Below, one piece after another: positions 17,129 through 25,890 of a stretch of DNA of 64,000 nucleotides. Where the stretch lies: positions 62,001 to 126,000 of the forward strand of contig CAZFLR010000001.1 of assembly GCA_964519385.1 (NCBI GenBank). The letters run 5' to 3'. The notes under the pieces were generated by a model, which ran no database searches, was not told where the DNA came from, and worked only from the letters and a program-made list of their open reading frames with translations. Both the position numbers and the translations under genes were made by a program. The stretch's first letter is position 1. Each line of letters opens with the position of its first letter. The stretch is from SVFI01 sp964519385 (lineage in GTDB: Bacteria > Bacillota > Clostridia > Lachnospirales > Lachnospiraceae).

Positions 17129-18409
17129 TTAATAATCCATGTAGCTGACATTGTAATCGACAAGCGTACCGATACCGTCAATTTTTCCTGCCGAGGTATA
17201 CTGCCACATATCGTATTCTCCCTCATAGGTCGGACTGCCTGAATACTGTGCCAGCCATATAGAATAGGGAGAGAGCTGCTCTGTGTCAAGATTGTTGTTC
17301 AGCCAGCTTTTACTTGCATAAACGCCGGCTGTATAGCCTGCATTCTCAATCGTCTCACAGAATGCCTTACAGACTGCAGTTCTTGCCTCTTTATCCAGAT
17401 TATCCGCACGGCCGTTACCGCCCGCACCCTCAGTATCAATAAAAAGCGGATAGGAAATCTTATGTGCGCGGCTGAGCATCAGGACCATGCTTGCCTCCTC
17501 GACAGCCTCAACCGGTGTCAGAGCCTGCGTGAAGAAATAGACACCGACACGAATCCCCGCATCCGTCGCTTCCTTTATATTTTTTGCAAAATAAGGATCT
17601 TCCACGAGTGCTCCTGTTTTAGAGCCGCGATATCCGCAACGGATGATTGCAAATTCCACACCTGCTGCCTTCACCTTTTCCCAGTCAATATCCTTATTCC
17701 ATTTTGATACATCTATGCCGAACACAGACGCGCCGTCGCCCAGACGTTTATTGGTCTCTGTTCCGTCCGCATCCATCTCCGCCTCATTTACCGCGGTATC
17801 TTCCTCCCCTGCATCAATTTCATCCTCTGATTTCACAAGAAAAGAAATATCATCGAGAACCGTGTAAGAAATATCGTCGGAAACCGAAACCACAACGCCT
17901 TCCTCCGGCACTTCATACTCTGCCAGAGGCTTGAGCACAACCTCATACTTACCGCTCTCCATATCCGTCAGATAAAGCATTCCGTCCTTATCCTCGTCGA
18001 TATAGGTTTTCTGAATTTCCTTTCCGTCCTTGTACAGGCGGAACTTAAAGCCGTATCCCGTTACCGCCTTTCCGTCTGCATCCACCACATGAATACGGAT
18101 ATCCTTCTGTATGGTGGATACCAGAAGCGAAAGCACATTGTCTTCCTCCGGCTGCGTTTCCTCTTCCTTGTCAAAAAAATCCTCATCCGCAATAAAGGAA
18201 TACGGATTCACATAGGGGTCAAGCCCGTATTTTTCGTCAAAGGGCGACACCGGCTGCGCCTCACTGTCTTCAGTTTTGGTCTGCGCCTGCGATGTCTGTT
18301 TTTTTCCGCTGCCGGTTCCTTCCCGGTTTAAGAATAGCACAAGGGAGAGCACCAGACAGATATTCACAGAAACACAGGCAATCATCAGCAGTTTATGCTT
18401 AAAGTCCAT
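17129..18409 (-). CDS. Secreted or membrane-anchored GH25 lysozyme
   Basis: A 426-residue protein. Residues about 7-27 form an N-terminal membrane segment (LLMIACVSVNICLVLSLVLF), an uncleaved anchor or signal. A linker with acidic stretches and a beta-rich region (about 85-190; a transthyretin/prealbumin-like segment) precedes the GH25 domain at about 225-426. Catalytic-site features: FGIDVSKWNKDIDW at the first strand, AIIRCGYRG, and the acidic pair in FIDTEGAG. It cleaves the MurNAc-GlcNAc bond of peptidoglycan. Third gene in a unit with rfbB and rfbA, overlapping rfbA by 11 bases; coupling a wall hydrolase to a dTDP-sugar pathway suggests wall opening during polymer attachment, which is inference. 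ATG 18409 after AGAGG. Confidence 0.9.
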   Translation of the reverse strand: MDFKHKLLMIACVSVNICLVLSLVLFLNREGTGSGKKQTSQAQTKTEDSEAQPVSPFDEKYGLDPYVNPYSFIADEDFFDKEEETQPEEDNVLSLLVSTIQKDIRIHVVDADGKAVTGYGFKFRLYKDGKEIQKTYIDEDKDGMLYLTDMESGKYEVVLKPLAEYEVPEEGVVVSVSDDISYTVLDDISFLVKSEDEIDAGEEDTAVNEAEMDADGTETNKRLGDGASVFGIDVSKWNKDIDWEKVKAAGVEFAIIRCGYRGSKTGALVEDPYFAKNIKEATDAGIRVGVYFFTQALTPVEAVEEASMVLMLSRAHKISYPLFIDTEGAGGNGRADNLDKEARTAVCKAFCETIENAGYTAGVYASKSWLNNNLDTEQLSPYSIWLAQYSGSPTYEGEYDMWQYTSAGKIDGIGTLVDYNVSYMDY

Positions 18410-19277
18410 TTGCTACCTCTACCAGATATTTGCCGTAATCCGTTTTCATAAGCGGCTCTGCCAGCGCAAGAAGCTGTTCCTTGCTGATAAAGCCTCTCTT
18501 ATAAGCAATCTCTTCAATACAGGAAATATATAATCCCTGTCTTTTCTGGAAAGCTGCCACAAAATCAGCCGCATCAAGAAGTGAGTCATGATTTCCCGTA
18601 TCCAGCCATGCAAAACCTCGTCCGAGCGTCTCGACACGCAGGCTGCCCCGGCGCAGATACTCGTTATTAATACTTGTAATCTCAATCTCTCCGCGCGCTG
18701 ACGGTTTTACATTGGCAGCAATTTCCACCACATCATTGTCATAAAAATAAAGTCCCGGCACCGCATAATTGCTCTTTGGATGCTCCGGTTTTTCCTCGAT
18801 GGACAATGCCTTTCCGTTTTCATCAAATTCTACCACACCGTATTCCTTCGGGTCTCTTACATAGTAGCCGAAAATCGTTGCGCCCTTCTGCTTCTCGATA
18901 CATTCTGCCGTCTGGCGAAGCACCTTTGAAAAGCTCTGTCCGTAAAAAATATTGTCACCAAGGACAAGTGCCACACTGTCATTTCCGATAAAGTCCGCAC
19001 CGATGATAAAAGCATCTGCCAGACCGCGCGGCTGTTCCTGCACAGCATAAGAAAATTTCATTCCCAGTTGTTCTCCGCTTCCGAACAGGGCTTCAAACGT
19101 CGGAAGATCTCTCGGCGTTGAAATAATCAGGACTTCACGGATTCCCGCAAGCATGAGCGTAGATAACGGATAATAAATCATCGGCTTGTCATAAACCGGC
19201 ATAATCTGCTTTGAAATTGCCTTGGTCAGCGGATACAGCCTTGTTCCGGAACCGCCGGCTAAAATAATACCTTTCAT
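18399..19277 (-). CDS. rfbA: Glucose-1-phosphate thymidylyltransferase
   Basis: A 292-residue enzyme converting glucose-1-phosphate and dTTP to dTDP-glucose. The N-terminal nucleotide-binding signature GGSGTRLYPLT is complete, followed by KPMIYYPLS, the metal-binding LGDNIFYG and the EKP motif (IEEKPEHPKS). Length and motifs match RfbA/RmlA. Start ATG at 19277 is preceded by GGAGG; an in-frame ATG seven codons earlier has no such site. Follows rfbB by 71 bases, probably in one unit. First step of the dTDP-rhamnose or dTDP-deoxysugar pathway. Confidence 0.97.
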   Translation of the reverse strand: MKGIILAGGSGTRLYPLTKAISKQIMPVYDKPMIYYPLSTLMLAGIREVLIISTPRDLPTFEALFGSGEQLGMKFSYAVQEQPRGLADAFIIGADFIGNDSVALVLGDNIFYGQSFSKVLRQTAECIEKQKGATIFGYYVRDPKEYGVVEFDENGKALSIEEKPEHPKSNYAVPGLYFYDNDVVEIAANVKPSARGEIEITSINNEYLRRGSLRVETLGRGFAWLDTGNHDSLLDAADFVAAFQKRQGLYISCIEEIAYKRGFISKEQLLALAEPLMKTDYGKYLVEVANGL

Positions 19278-19348
19278 ACATACCTCCATGACGCACATAG
19301 GAAGAAGAACCTGACATCCGCGCCAAGCCTTCTTCCCTCCTGCGTTTC

Positions 19349-20428
19349 TTAATTTTTATACATTTCGTTATAGTATTTCTGATAGTCACCGCTCGTCACG
19401 TTTTTCATCCAGTCCTCGTGCTCAAAAAACCACTGGATTGTCTTGCGGATTCCCTCTTTAAACATCGTTTCAGGCTCCCATCCGATCTCCGCCTTAATCT
19501 TGTCCGGAGCAATCGCATAACGTCTGTCATGTCCCTTGCGGTCTTCCACATAAGTGATAAGCTCCTCTGTCACATGCGCCTTGCGCGAATCGGAATCCGG
19601 AAGCATCTCCTGTAAAGTATCCAGAATGATATGAATAATTTCAATATTCTGCTTCTCGTTATGACCGCCGACATTGTATGTCTCAAACAGTCTTCCCTTT
19701 TCCTGTACCATGTCAATCGCCTTGGCATGATCCTCCACAAAGAGCCAGTCGCGCACATTTTTTCCGTCGCCGTACACCGGAAGTTTCTTTCCGGAAAGGG
19801 CATTGTTTATAATCAACGGAATCAGTTTTTCCGGGAACTGATACGGTCCGTAGTTGTTAGAACAGTTCGTAATGTTCGCCGGGAATTTATAAGTGTCCAT
19901 ATATGCCTTTACAAGCATGTCCGAGCTTGCTTTACTTGCCGAATACGGGCTGTGCGGATCGTAAGGAGTTGTCTCATAAAAATAACCGCCTTCATCCGGA
20001 AGGGAACCGTACACCTCATCTGTTGACACATGAAGGAACTTCTTACCCTCTTTGAAGGTGCCGTCCGGAAGCTCCCACGCTGCCTTTGCACAGTTGAGCA
20101 TAACCGCTGTTCCGAGTACATTCGTGCTCACAAAGACCTCCGGATTGCGAATACTTCTGTCCACATGACTCTCCGCCGCAAAGTGAACCACCCTGTCGAT
20201 GTCATTTTCTGCAAAGATTCGGGAAATTGCCTCTTTATCACAAATGTCGGCTTTAATAAAAGTATAATTATCCCTGCCCTCCACCTCTTTGAGGTTTTCA
20301 AGGTTTCCTGCATATGTGAGCGCATCCACATTGATAATGCGGATGTCATTGTCATATTTTTTGAACATGTAGTGAATATAATTGGAACCGATAAAACCGG
20401 CTCCGCCTGTTACGAGATACGTTCTCAT
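19349..20428 (-). CDS. rfbB: dTDP-glucose 4,6-dehydratase
   Basis: A 359-residue extended short-chain dehydrogenase. Rossmann motif TGGAGFIGSN (residues 7-16), catalytic STDEVYG with Thr-Asp-Glu as in RmlB, and the YSASK active site (Y-x-x-x-K). It makes dTDP-4-keto-6-deoxyglucose. Start ATG at 20428 with AGGAGG 8 bases upstream; a perfect -10 TATAAT and a dyad operator lie just before it. First gene of rfbB-rfbA-GH25. Confidence 0.97.
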   Translation of the reverse strand: MRTYLVTGGAGFIGSNYIHYMFKKYDNDIRIINVDALTYAGNLENLKEVEGRDNYTFIKADICDKEAISRIFAENDIDRVVHFAAESHVDRSIRNPEVFVSTNVLGTAVMLNCAKAAWELPDGTFKEGKKFLHVSTDEVYGSLPDEGGYFYETTPYDPHSPYSASKASSDMLVKAYMDTYKFPANITNCSNNYGPYQFPEKLIPLIINNALSGKKLPVYGDGKNVRDWLFVEDHAKAIDMVQEKGRLFETYNVGGHNEKQNIEIIHIILDTLQEMLPDSDSRKAHVTEELITYVEDRKGHDRRYAIAPDKIKAEIGWEPETMFKEGIRKTIQWFFEHEDWMKNVTSGDYQKYYNEMYKN

Positions 20429-20473
20429 AGCATAGTCCTCCTGATATTACGCATAATATGTTTTATTGTAATA

Positions 20474-20490
20474 CAATTTATGATAAATTG
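20474..20490. promoter_or_regulatory. Dyad operator at the rfbB transcription start
   Basis: Perfect inverted repeat CAATTTAT-G-ATAAATTG, directly downstream of the rfbB -10 box and covering the expected transcription start. The position is ideal for a repressor. No regulator gene is adjacent except the small zinc-ribbon protein on the other strand. Confidence 0.5.
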
Positions 20491-20491
20491 C

Positions 20492-20519
20492 ATTATATTT
20501 TTTTCACAAAATTTGTCGA
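20492..20519 (-). promoter_or_regulatory. Promoter of rfbB-rfbA-lysozyme
   Basis: Minus strand: -35 TCGACA (20514-20519), 16-base spacer, -10 TATAAT (20492-20497). About 64 bases upstream of the rfbB ATG. Confidence 0.65.
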
Positions 20520-20589
20520 TTTGATGTTCTTGACCGGTGGCTGCATGAAATGCAACAATAGAAACAAATCTCAAAAAGGAGTATTGGTC

Positions 20590-20772
20590 ATGATGTATAT
20601 ACATTTTTGCAACAACTGCAGCACAATCCGGATGCTGAGCGGTCACAAGCAAAGCTGTCCCGCCTGCGGAGCCTCCCTGCACGAGCTCGGCATTTCCTTT
20701 GCACGGTATTCCTCTCTTTCCGCAGAGCATCGCGCTCTCCTTCTTGAAGAAGCCCGGCGGAAATACTCCTGA
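20590..20772 (+). CDS. Small zinc-ribbon protein
   Basis: A 60-residue protein with two CxxC pairs: HFCNNCS at residues 5-11 and SCPACGA at about 25-31, spaced as a zinc ribbon. The start is ATG at 20590 after AAAGGAG; reading further upstream in frame gives no conserved-looking sequence. The rest is charged and ends EARRKYS. Small ribbons of this type occur widely in Lachnospiraceae with unknown function; a nucleic-acid or regulator role is only possible. It is the only plus-strand gene in the first 42 kb and diverges from rfbB across a 160-base regulatory region. Confidence 0.7.
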   Translation: MMYIHFCNNCSTIRMLSGHKQSCPACGASLHELGISFARYSSLSAEHRALLLEEARRKYS

Positions 20773-20791
20773 AGCGATACGGCTTCGGAGT
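20765..20791 (+). terminator. Hairpin at the end of the zinc-ribbon gene
   Basis: ACTCC-T-GAAGC, 6-base loop, GCTTC-GGAGT: ten base pairs with one bulge, overlapping the stop codon and followed by a T-rich but broken run. It lies between convergent genes, 16 bases from the stop of the polymerase-like gene, and may serve both. Confidence 0.5.
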
Positions 20792-20806
20792 GTATATTTA
20801 TGGTTA

Positions 20807-22420
20807 TTATTTTACTTTTTTGCGAATCTGATACTCACCCAGTGCAATAAACAAAAAGACAAACGGTGTACAGAGCACCTCCTGATAGCAGAAAATATTG
20901 TGCGCACAATACGCTGCTATACAGGCTGCAAATCCCAGAAGCACCGGTATCTCCTCACTCTTTTTCACAAAACGCACCAGCGAAGAAACGAAAATCCCCA
21001 GATATAAGACTCCTCCGATAATTCCCGTATTAACACACATATTCAGCCACTCATTGTGCGCATTTGTCAGAATGGAATCTCCCCATACGGCTCTAAGCTG
21101 TTCATTGTAATTTCCGTGTGCATAGAGTGCATAGCAATCCGGTCCGACTCCGATCAGCTTATCCTTAAGATTCATCTCGCCGAACATCTGCACCGTAAAT
21201 TTCCATGTAAATCCTCGTCCGTTTCCCCATCTGTCATTCCATGCCAGATACGGTATTTTCTGCACCAGCATATCTGCAAATGCCGGAAGCTGTCCCCTGA
21301 TTCCGGCAACCAGGATTACCACCCAGGCCACAAGCATCAGAACAACTGCAGCATACAACACATTCCGCACAATTTTCATTGCACGCTGCGGATATTTTTC
21401 TTTTTTATCCAACAGCAGGAAAAGTACCGCCGCCGCGATACAGAGCAATACAAAAATCCATATTCTGTTATCAAAAATGAAAAACGCACTGATGGTATCC
21501 CATGTCATAATGTCATTCGGCCATATTTTCAAAAGCCCCTGCATACATTTGGACGCAAGCAGGAACAACAGCGTTATCTCGCACAGTCTGCGCATACGTT
21601 CCGCGCTTTTTACCGATACATGGAAAAGCACAAGCATGGCAGCAAAAAATCCAAAATACGCACTGTCCGTATTCTGTGTGACCATTGTCATAAATCCAAT
21701 GAACACGAACACACCCGAAACTGCTCTCAGAAGATGATTCTTAAAGTACCAAAAGGCAAATATTCCGATTGGAAGCACCGTTGTCATAAAGCTCGAATAC
21801 CACGAAGCCTGACCGAGCGTGGATAAAAACTGCGTTTTGTAATAATCCGTAAGATTTTCGTAAGTCCCCACAATATCAATCAAAAGTCTGTGCAAAATTC
21901 CCGCGATGAACGTGTAGGATGCAAACACGCACAAAACAACGACCACCAGCGGATAATCCTTTAAAAAGCGTGAAAACAAAAAGTAGATAAGCACGAAGGT
22001 AATCTGTGAAATCAGGCCCATATACCAGCCGTTATATCCCCACAGAGCCTCCTTCATCTGACCGCATGCAAAAAAGGATACAAGAACAACCAGCATATAT
22101 CCGAGTACAAAACGGTCCGTCACGGAGAGCCCCTGTATGCCTCTTTTTACTCCCTCCGCCGATACTCCGCTCTCCTTCAGTGAAAACACGATATAAAGAG
22201 CCGCCAGCAAAAGCAGCACCGGCATTCCGAACACCACAATATGTGCATAAGCATCATATTTCGCCGTTCCAATCTGATAATACCCTTCCTTCATATAAAG
22301 CGGAATCACCGACACAAGTACAATCGCCCAGAGCGCGGACACATATTGTAAAAAATCAGTGACGACCGCTTTTCCCGTATTTTCTTTCTTTTTCTTTTCC
22401 TTTGCCAACTTTACTGCCAT
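20807..22420 (-). CDS. O-antigen ligase/polymerase-like membrane protein (Wzy/WaaL family)
   Basis: A 537-residue protein with about twelve membrane segments. The large loop near the C-terminal third carries features of the O-antigen ligase domain: NDRWGNGRGFTWKF, GVGPDCYALY and TNAHNEWLNMCVNTGIIGG (H in NAHNEW is a conserved functional position in this family). It would polymerise or ligate lipid-linked glycan at the outer membrane face. Last gene of the 13-gene unit; a second, shorter relative sits at 34.9-36.2 kb. A lysine-rich N-terminus precedes the first helix. ATG 22420 with GAGGA. Confidence 0.85.
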   Translation of the reverse strand: MAVKLAKEKKKKENTGKAVVTDFLQYVSALWAIVLVSVIPLYMKEGYYQIGTAKYDAYAHIVVFGMPVLLLLAALYIVFSLKESGVSAEGVKRGIQGLSVTDRFVLGYMLVVLVSFFACGQMKEALWGYNGWYMGLISQITFVLIYFLFSRFLKDYPLVVVVLCVFASYTFIAGILHRLLIDIVGTYENLTDYYKTQFLSTLGQASWYSSFMTTVLPIGIFAFWYFKNHLLRAVSGVFVFIGFMTMVTQNTDSAYFGFFAAMLVLFHVSVKSAERMRRLCEITLLFLLASKCMQGLLKIWPNDIMTWDTISAFFIFDNRIWIFVLLCIAAAVLFLLLDKKEKYPQRAMKIVRNVLYAAVVLMLVAWVVILVAGIRGQLPAFADMLVQKIPYLAWNDRWGNGRGFTWKFTVQMFGEMNLKDKLIGVGPDCYALYAHGNYNEQLRAVWGDSILTNAHNEWLNMCVNTGIIGGVLYLGIFVSSLVRFVKKSEEIPVLLGFAACIAAYCAHNIFCYQEVLCTPFVFLFIALGEYQIRKKVK

Positions 22421-22444
22421 AGCTTCCTCTTTTCCATCCTGCTT

Positions 22445-24781
22445 TTATTTCGCCTTTACCGCGACAACCCCGGACCAGTTACCGTATACCTTTTTTCCCT
22501 TTATAACCCTGTACGCCCGCACCTTATAATAATATCTTCTGCCCCTTTTCAGCGACTTATCAGTGAAGCTCACCGTTTTCCTTGATGTCACGGTCTTTAC
22601 CCGGCGATAGGTTCCTCCCTTTGACGTCGCACGATAAACCTCGTACCCGGTCGCATTGGAAACCTTTTTCCAGGTTACCTTGATTTTTCGTCCCGCCTGT
22701 GCCTTTGTCCTGACAGACGACGGTGTTTTCGGCGCGCAGGAGCGTACTGCCGAAAATTCGCCAAAGGTTCTGACTCCGTCAACCGATTTATAGGCGCGAA
22801 CTTTATAATAATATGGCTTGTTTCCGCTATGCGACGGCAGCGTTGCCGTCAGCCCCGTAACCGTCTTGACACACTTATATTTTCCCTTCTCAGAGGTTGC
22901 CCTGAATATCTGATATCCGCTTGCTCCCGATACCTTCTTCCATTTCAGGCAAGCCTTTCCTGCTTTTGTCAGGGATATGGATGTAAACGTTGTTTTGCCC
23001 ATTTTTTCCGGAGCAGCCGGTGGTGTCGGATTCACCGGAGTAACCGGAGTTGCCGGCGGCGTTGGATTCACCGGAGTAACCGGAGTTGCCGGCGGCGTTG
23101 GATTCACCGGAGTGACCGGTGTGATCGGCGGCGTTGGATTCACCGGAACGACCGGGGTGACCGGAGTACCGGCATCCGGGTCATCCGTATATGCCTTAAT
23201 GCGCAAAATCCATCCGTAATCCGTCAGGTCATCCCATGTTTCTGCCGAGCTCTGATAGGTTGACACCCCCGGATTTTCATATGTAATAAAATTTACGAAA
23301 GCTGCCGATGCGTCATAATCATAACTCACATTTAAAACCGTTCTCTGACGGAAGGTAAAAACTGCCGTGAACTGCTGTCCGTCGGCAACAACAATCCCCT
23401 CCGAAAGCGGAATTGTATGATATCCGGCATATTCCAGAAGAAAATCCTGCGACAACACTTTTGTTCCCGCAGTAGGGTCACCTTCGGAATTCGTCAGATT
23501 CGTGTAAATCTCAAGCGTTCCGCTCACATTATCCTGCGCAACACCGATTCCCACTGCCTTTACAGTTTCCTGACCGGCTGCGGCGTTTGTGATTGTAAAA
23601 CGGTTTGACACCTTCCCCGCATCCTGAAAAGCTACCGTCCCCCACACACTGTCTGCATCATATTGATAGATATGATCATAGTTATCTGCCGGTTCCGCAT
23701 CATACACATATGCATAACGCATATTGACTTTACCGTTCGTATCCACATATCCGTTAACCGAAGCATCATAGTAGGAAAGCCAGAAAGAGCCGTTCTGCGC
23801 ACTATAATCCGCATCATCGCCCCAACTGTTTCTAATCAGCCACGCACCGTCTCCCGGTGCCTCTGTCACAAAATTTTCTTTTGGAAAATCATCATCCCAG
23901 CCAATCACCATGACTGCATGGTTGGTGGTTGTTTTATCCGGATTATAATAGCTGTCATATTCCGGGGAATCATACGCAGAGGAGGAATAATAGCTTATTC
24001 CGAGTCCGCCGTATTCCATAATCAGCTTTTTGACTGTCTGCTTCTGTTCAAACTGTTCTCCCGTATCGCCAAGGGCGACCTTATAGACATTCTGGACATG
24101 ACAGGCATCAGACAGATAGGCATCTGTCACGGAATTGCTCTTTCCCATCAGTCCGCCGGCATCCGTCGTGAGAGAATTCAGACCGCTGTAGGGTGCCATG
24201 GTCTCAGCCACCGGGCCGCACCAGCTTACAAGATGCCACATGGTATAGGTGCTGTTTCCGCCCTGATCCAGATAAGGAGCATCTGAAGGATTTACAATAT
24301 TGTAATCTCCGAAGCCGCCGCCCTTCGGATCCGCCATTTCTCCTTTGTTATAAAAGTAATAGATAAGGTGACGTTCGGAAAGGTCGATACTCCCTGTTGC
24401 AATCCCTTTCCGAATCAAAGATGCCTCACACGCTCCGAGAGCCGAAAAGCTCCAGCACGTACCATAGGATCCCTGGTTACGAAACGAATCCGGAAGATAA
24501 CTGACTATCGTGCCGTTTGCCGACACCTGATCAGAACGATAAGCTGAAGGAATATTGGTCGTCCCAACGCCTTCCTGCTCCACCGAATACGAAGTTTTTG
24601 ACCCGTACCTGTCCTCTTCCAGAGTCTCATCTTCCACATCTATATATGTGTTTTTCCGAATCTGCACACTGTTTTCCGATATCGGTTCCGCCATAAGTGT
24701 TGCCGTATCCATGCTTCCCGCCAGCAAAACCACCACCAGAAACAGGAATATTTGCCGTTGCACTGCCTTACCTCTTACCAT
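22445..24781 (-). CDS. Secreted papain-like (C1A) cysteine protease with lectin-like domain, Pro/Thr repeats and FN3-like modules
   Basis: A 778-residue protein. Signal peptide at residues 1-31. Catalytic domain at about 95-345 with the full C1 set: Gln103 in the RNQGSYGTCW oxyanion site, nucleophile Cys109, His288 in NHAVMVIGWDDD, Asn318 in LIRNSWGDD. A beta-rich lectin-like region follows (about 355-540), as in clostridial members. Then about four Pro/Thr 12-residue repeats (about 548-595) form a wall-spanning stalk, and two fibronectin-III-like modules (about 600-690 and 695-778, each with GYxxxRATSxKGxYxxVK) end the protein. There is no LPXTG or SLH anchor. It overlaps the acyltransferase gene by 14 bases, so it is co-expressed with glycan genes. 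FN3-like modules like these recur in the SGNH protein at 47.8 kb. Confidence 0.93.
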   Translation of the reverse strand: MVRGKAVQRQIFLFLVVVLLAGSMDTATLMAEPISENSVQIRKNTYIDVEDETLEEDRYGSKTSYSVEQEGVGTTNIPSAYRSDQVSANGTIVSYLPDSFRNQGSYGTCWSFSALGACEASLIRKGIATGSIDLSERHLIYYFYNKGEMADPKGGGFGDYNIVNPSDAPYLDQGGNSTYTMWHLVSWCGPVAETMAPYSGLNSLTTDAGGLMGKSNSVTDAYLSDACHVQNVYKVALGDTGEQFEQKQTVKKLIMEYGGLGISYYSSSAYDSPEYDSYYNPDKTTTNHAVMVIGWDDDFPKENFVTEAPGDGAWLIRNSWGDDADYSAQNGSFWLSYYDASVNGYVDTNGKVNMRYAYVYDAEPADNYDHIYQYDADSVWGTVAFQDAGKVSNRFTITNAAAGQETVKAVGIGVAQDNVSGTLEIYTNLTNSEGDPTAGTKVLSQDFLLEYAGYHTIPLSEGIVVADGQQFTAVFTFRQRTVLNVSYDYDASAAFVNFITYENPGVSTYQSSAETWDDLTDYGWILRIKAYTDDPDAGTPVTPVVPVNPTPPITPVTPVNPTPPATPVTPVNPTPPATPVTPVNPTPPAAPEKMGKTTFTSISLTKAGKACLKWKKVSGASGYQIFRATSEKGKYKCVKTVTGLTATLPSHSGNKPYYYKVRAYKSVDGVRTFGEFSAVRSCAPKTPSSVRTKAQAGRKIKVTWKKVSNATGYEVYRATSKGGTYRRVKTVTSRKTVSFTDKSLKRGRRYYYKVRAYRVIKGKKVYGNWSGVVAVKAK
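23011..23165. repeat. 36-bp tandem repeats encoding the Pro/Thr stalk
   Basis: About four tandem copies of a 36-base unit in the protease gene, each encoding VTPVNPTPPATP with small changes (I for A, A for T). The two middle copies are nearly identical in DNA, so copy number could change by slippage or recombination without losing frame. Confidence 0.85.
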
Positions 24782-25868
24782 AATACATCCTTTCTGTCAG
24801 TTTCTGATATCCGGTGACCTTTTTCAGCCATTCCACCACAATGGACACCAGCAGAGAATCAATTAATAACACCAGTAATATTAACCACGCACTCTGGAAC
24901 GAATACGTGAAATCCTGAAAAAACTTAACACGAATCAGCGTATGGAGTAAAAACATATTCATGGAATGTTTTCCTAAAAACATCAGTACCTGACGCAACC
25001 CCTTTACATGTATGACAAAGGCATTGCAAAAAGCGATGACAACAAAGGAAATCACTCCGTCCAGCAGAAAATAATAATCCGTCGCGCCGGACATCCTTCT
25101 GAAGAAGAAGCACAGCACACACAAGGCCACGCCCGTCAAAAACTTAAATCCAAAATTAACTTTTTCGTTTCCAAAAAATACAGCCCCTGCACTCCTGACA
25201 AGCAAATCTCTGTCCGCCGCGATAATACCGATTGCGATGCAAAACAGATATCTCCAGTAATCATTCTGTGCAATCCCGAAAAAAGGAGGCATCAGCAGTG
25301 CCAATATCACAAAAACGCCGCCCAGTTTTTTATAGAGCTGCCAAAGCAGCGGCATTGCAAAAATCATCGCAATCGCCAGTCCCATATACCACCATGTGCC
25401 GACAAGGGTATCTGCTCCGAAAAAATATGCCAGACCGGACAAATCAAGCAGGAACGTCCACAATCCCTTCCATCCGCAGGTATATATTTTCAGCATTTCA
25501 GGTCTGAGGAGAGCACTCGCAGCCACTGCCGTCATGAAACAGAATACATATCCGGACATCAGCTTCAGATAGCGTTTCATGACAAACTCTTCCCACCGGC
25601 CGGCAGAAACCTCTTCCTCTGCAAAAGCGCGCTTAATTGTGACCGTCATACCGTAAGCAGAAAGGAACACAAACATTGCCACACAGATTTTACAGAAGTG
25701 AGAGAGCGCGATTCCCATCGTTTCCGGCAGCGGAAAAAAACTGACCTCATACCCTTCAAAGCGTTCCGCGCTCAGAAAGCAGTGATGATAAAACATCAGA
25801 ATAATTGCAATTCCTTTTACCGCCAACGTATCCTCTTTTGAAAAGAACCCTCTCGTTTCCTGTTTCAT
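24768..25868 (-). CDS. Acyltransferase-3 family membrane O-acyltransferase
   Basis: About 366 residues with about ten membrane segments. The N-terminus has the family signature: VKGIAIILMFYHHCF with the catalytic-type His pair in the first helix, and FVFLSAYGM. Such proteins transfer acetyl or other acyl groups to extracellular sugars or to other molecules. Start ATG 25868 after AGGAGG; the in-frame ATG at 25889 has no site. It is between the beta-helix and protease genes, and a second member of the family lies at 62.5 kb. The acyl group and acceptor are unknown. Confidence 0.88.
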   Translation of the reverse strand: MKQETRGFFSKEDTLAVKGIAIILMFYHHCFLSAERFEGYEVSFFPLPETMGIALSHFCKICVAMFVFLSAYGMTVTIKRAFAEEEVSAGRWEEFVMKRYLKLMSGYVFCFMTAVAASALLRPEMLKIYTCGWKGLWTFLLDLSGLAYFFGADTLVGTWWYMGLAIAMIFAMPLLWQLYKKLGGVFVILALLMPPFFGIAQNDYWRYLFCIAIGIIAADRDLLVRSAGAVFFGNEKVNFGFKFLTGVALCVLCFFFRRMSGATDYYFLLDGVISFVVIAFCNAFVIHVKGLRQVLMFLGKHSMNMFLLHTLIRVKFFQDFTYSFQSAWLILLVLLIDSLLVSIVVEWLKKVTGYQKLTERMYYGKR

Positions 25869-25890
25869 AATTCCTCCTGCCTGCACCAAA

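Noticed and set aside
20458..20589. 44-codon extension of the zinc-ribbon protein
   Set aside because: It covers the rfbB promoter and dyad, lacks a ribosome binding site, and AAAGGAG precedes ATG 20590.
22977..23219. Antisense reading frame with collagen-like Gly repeats (GFTGVTGVAGG)
   Set aside because: It is the complement of the Pro/Thr stalk of the protease gene; it has no ribosome binding site, and the sense frame carries a complete catalytic domain.
25008..25841. Plus-strand open frame of 277 codons
   Set aside because: Antisense to the acyltransferase; rich in His, Gln and Lys without structure, and no ribosome binding site.
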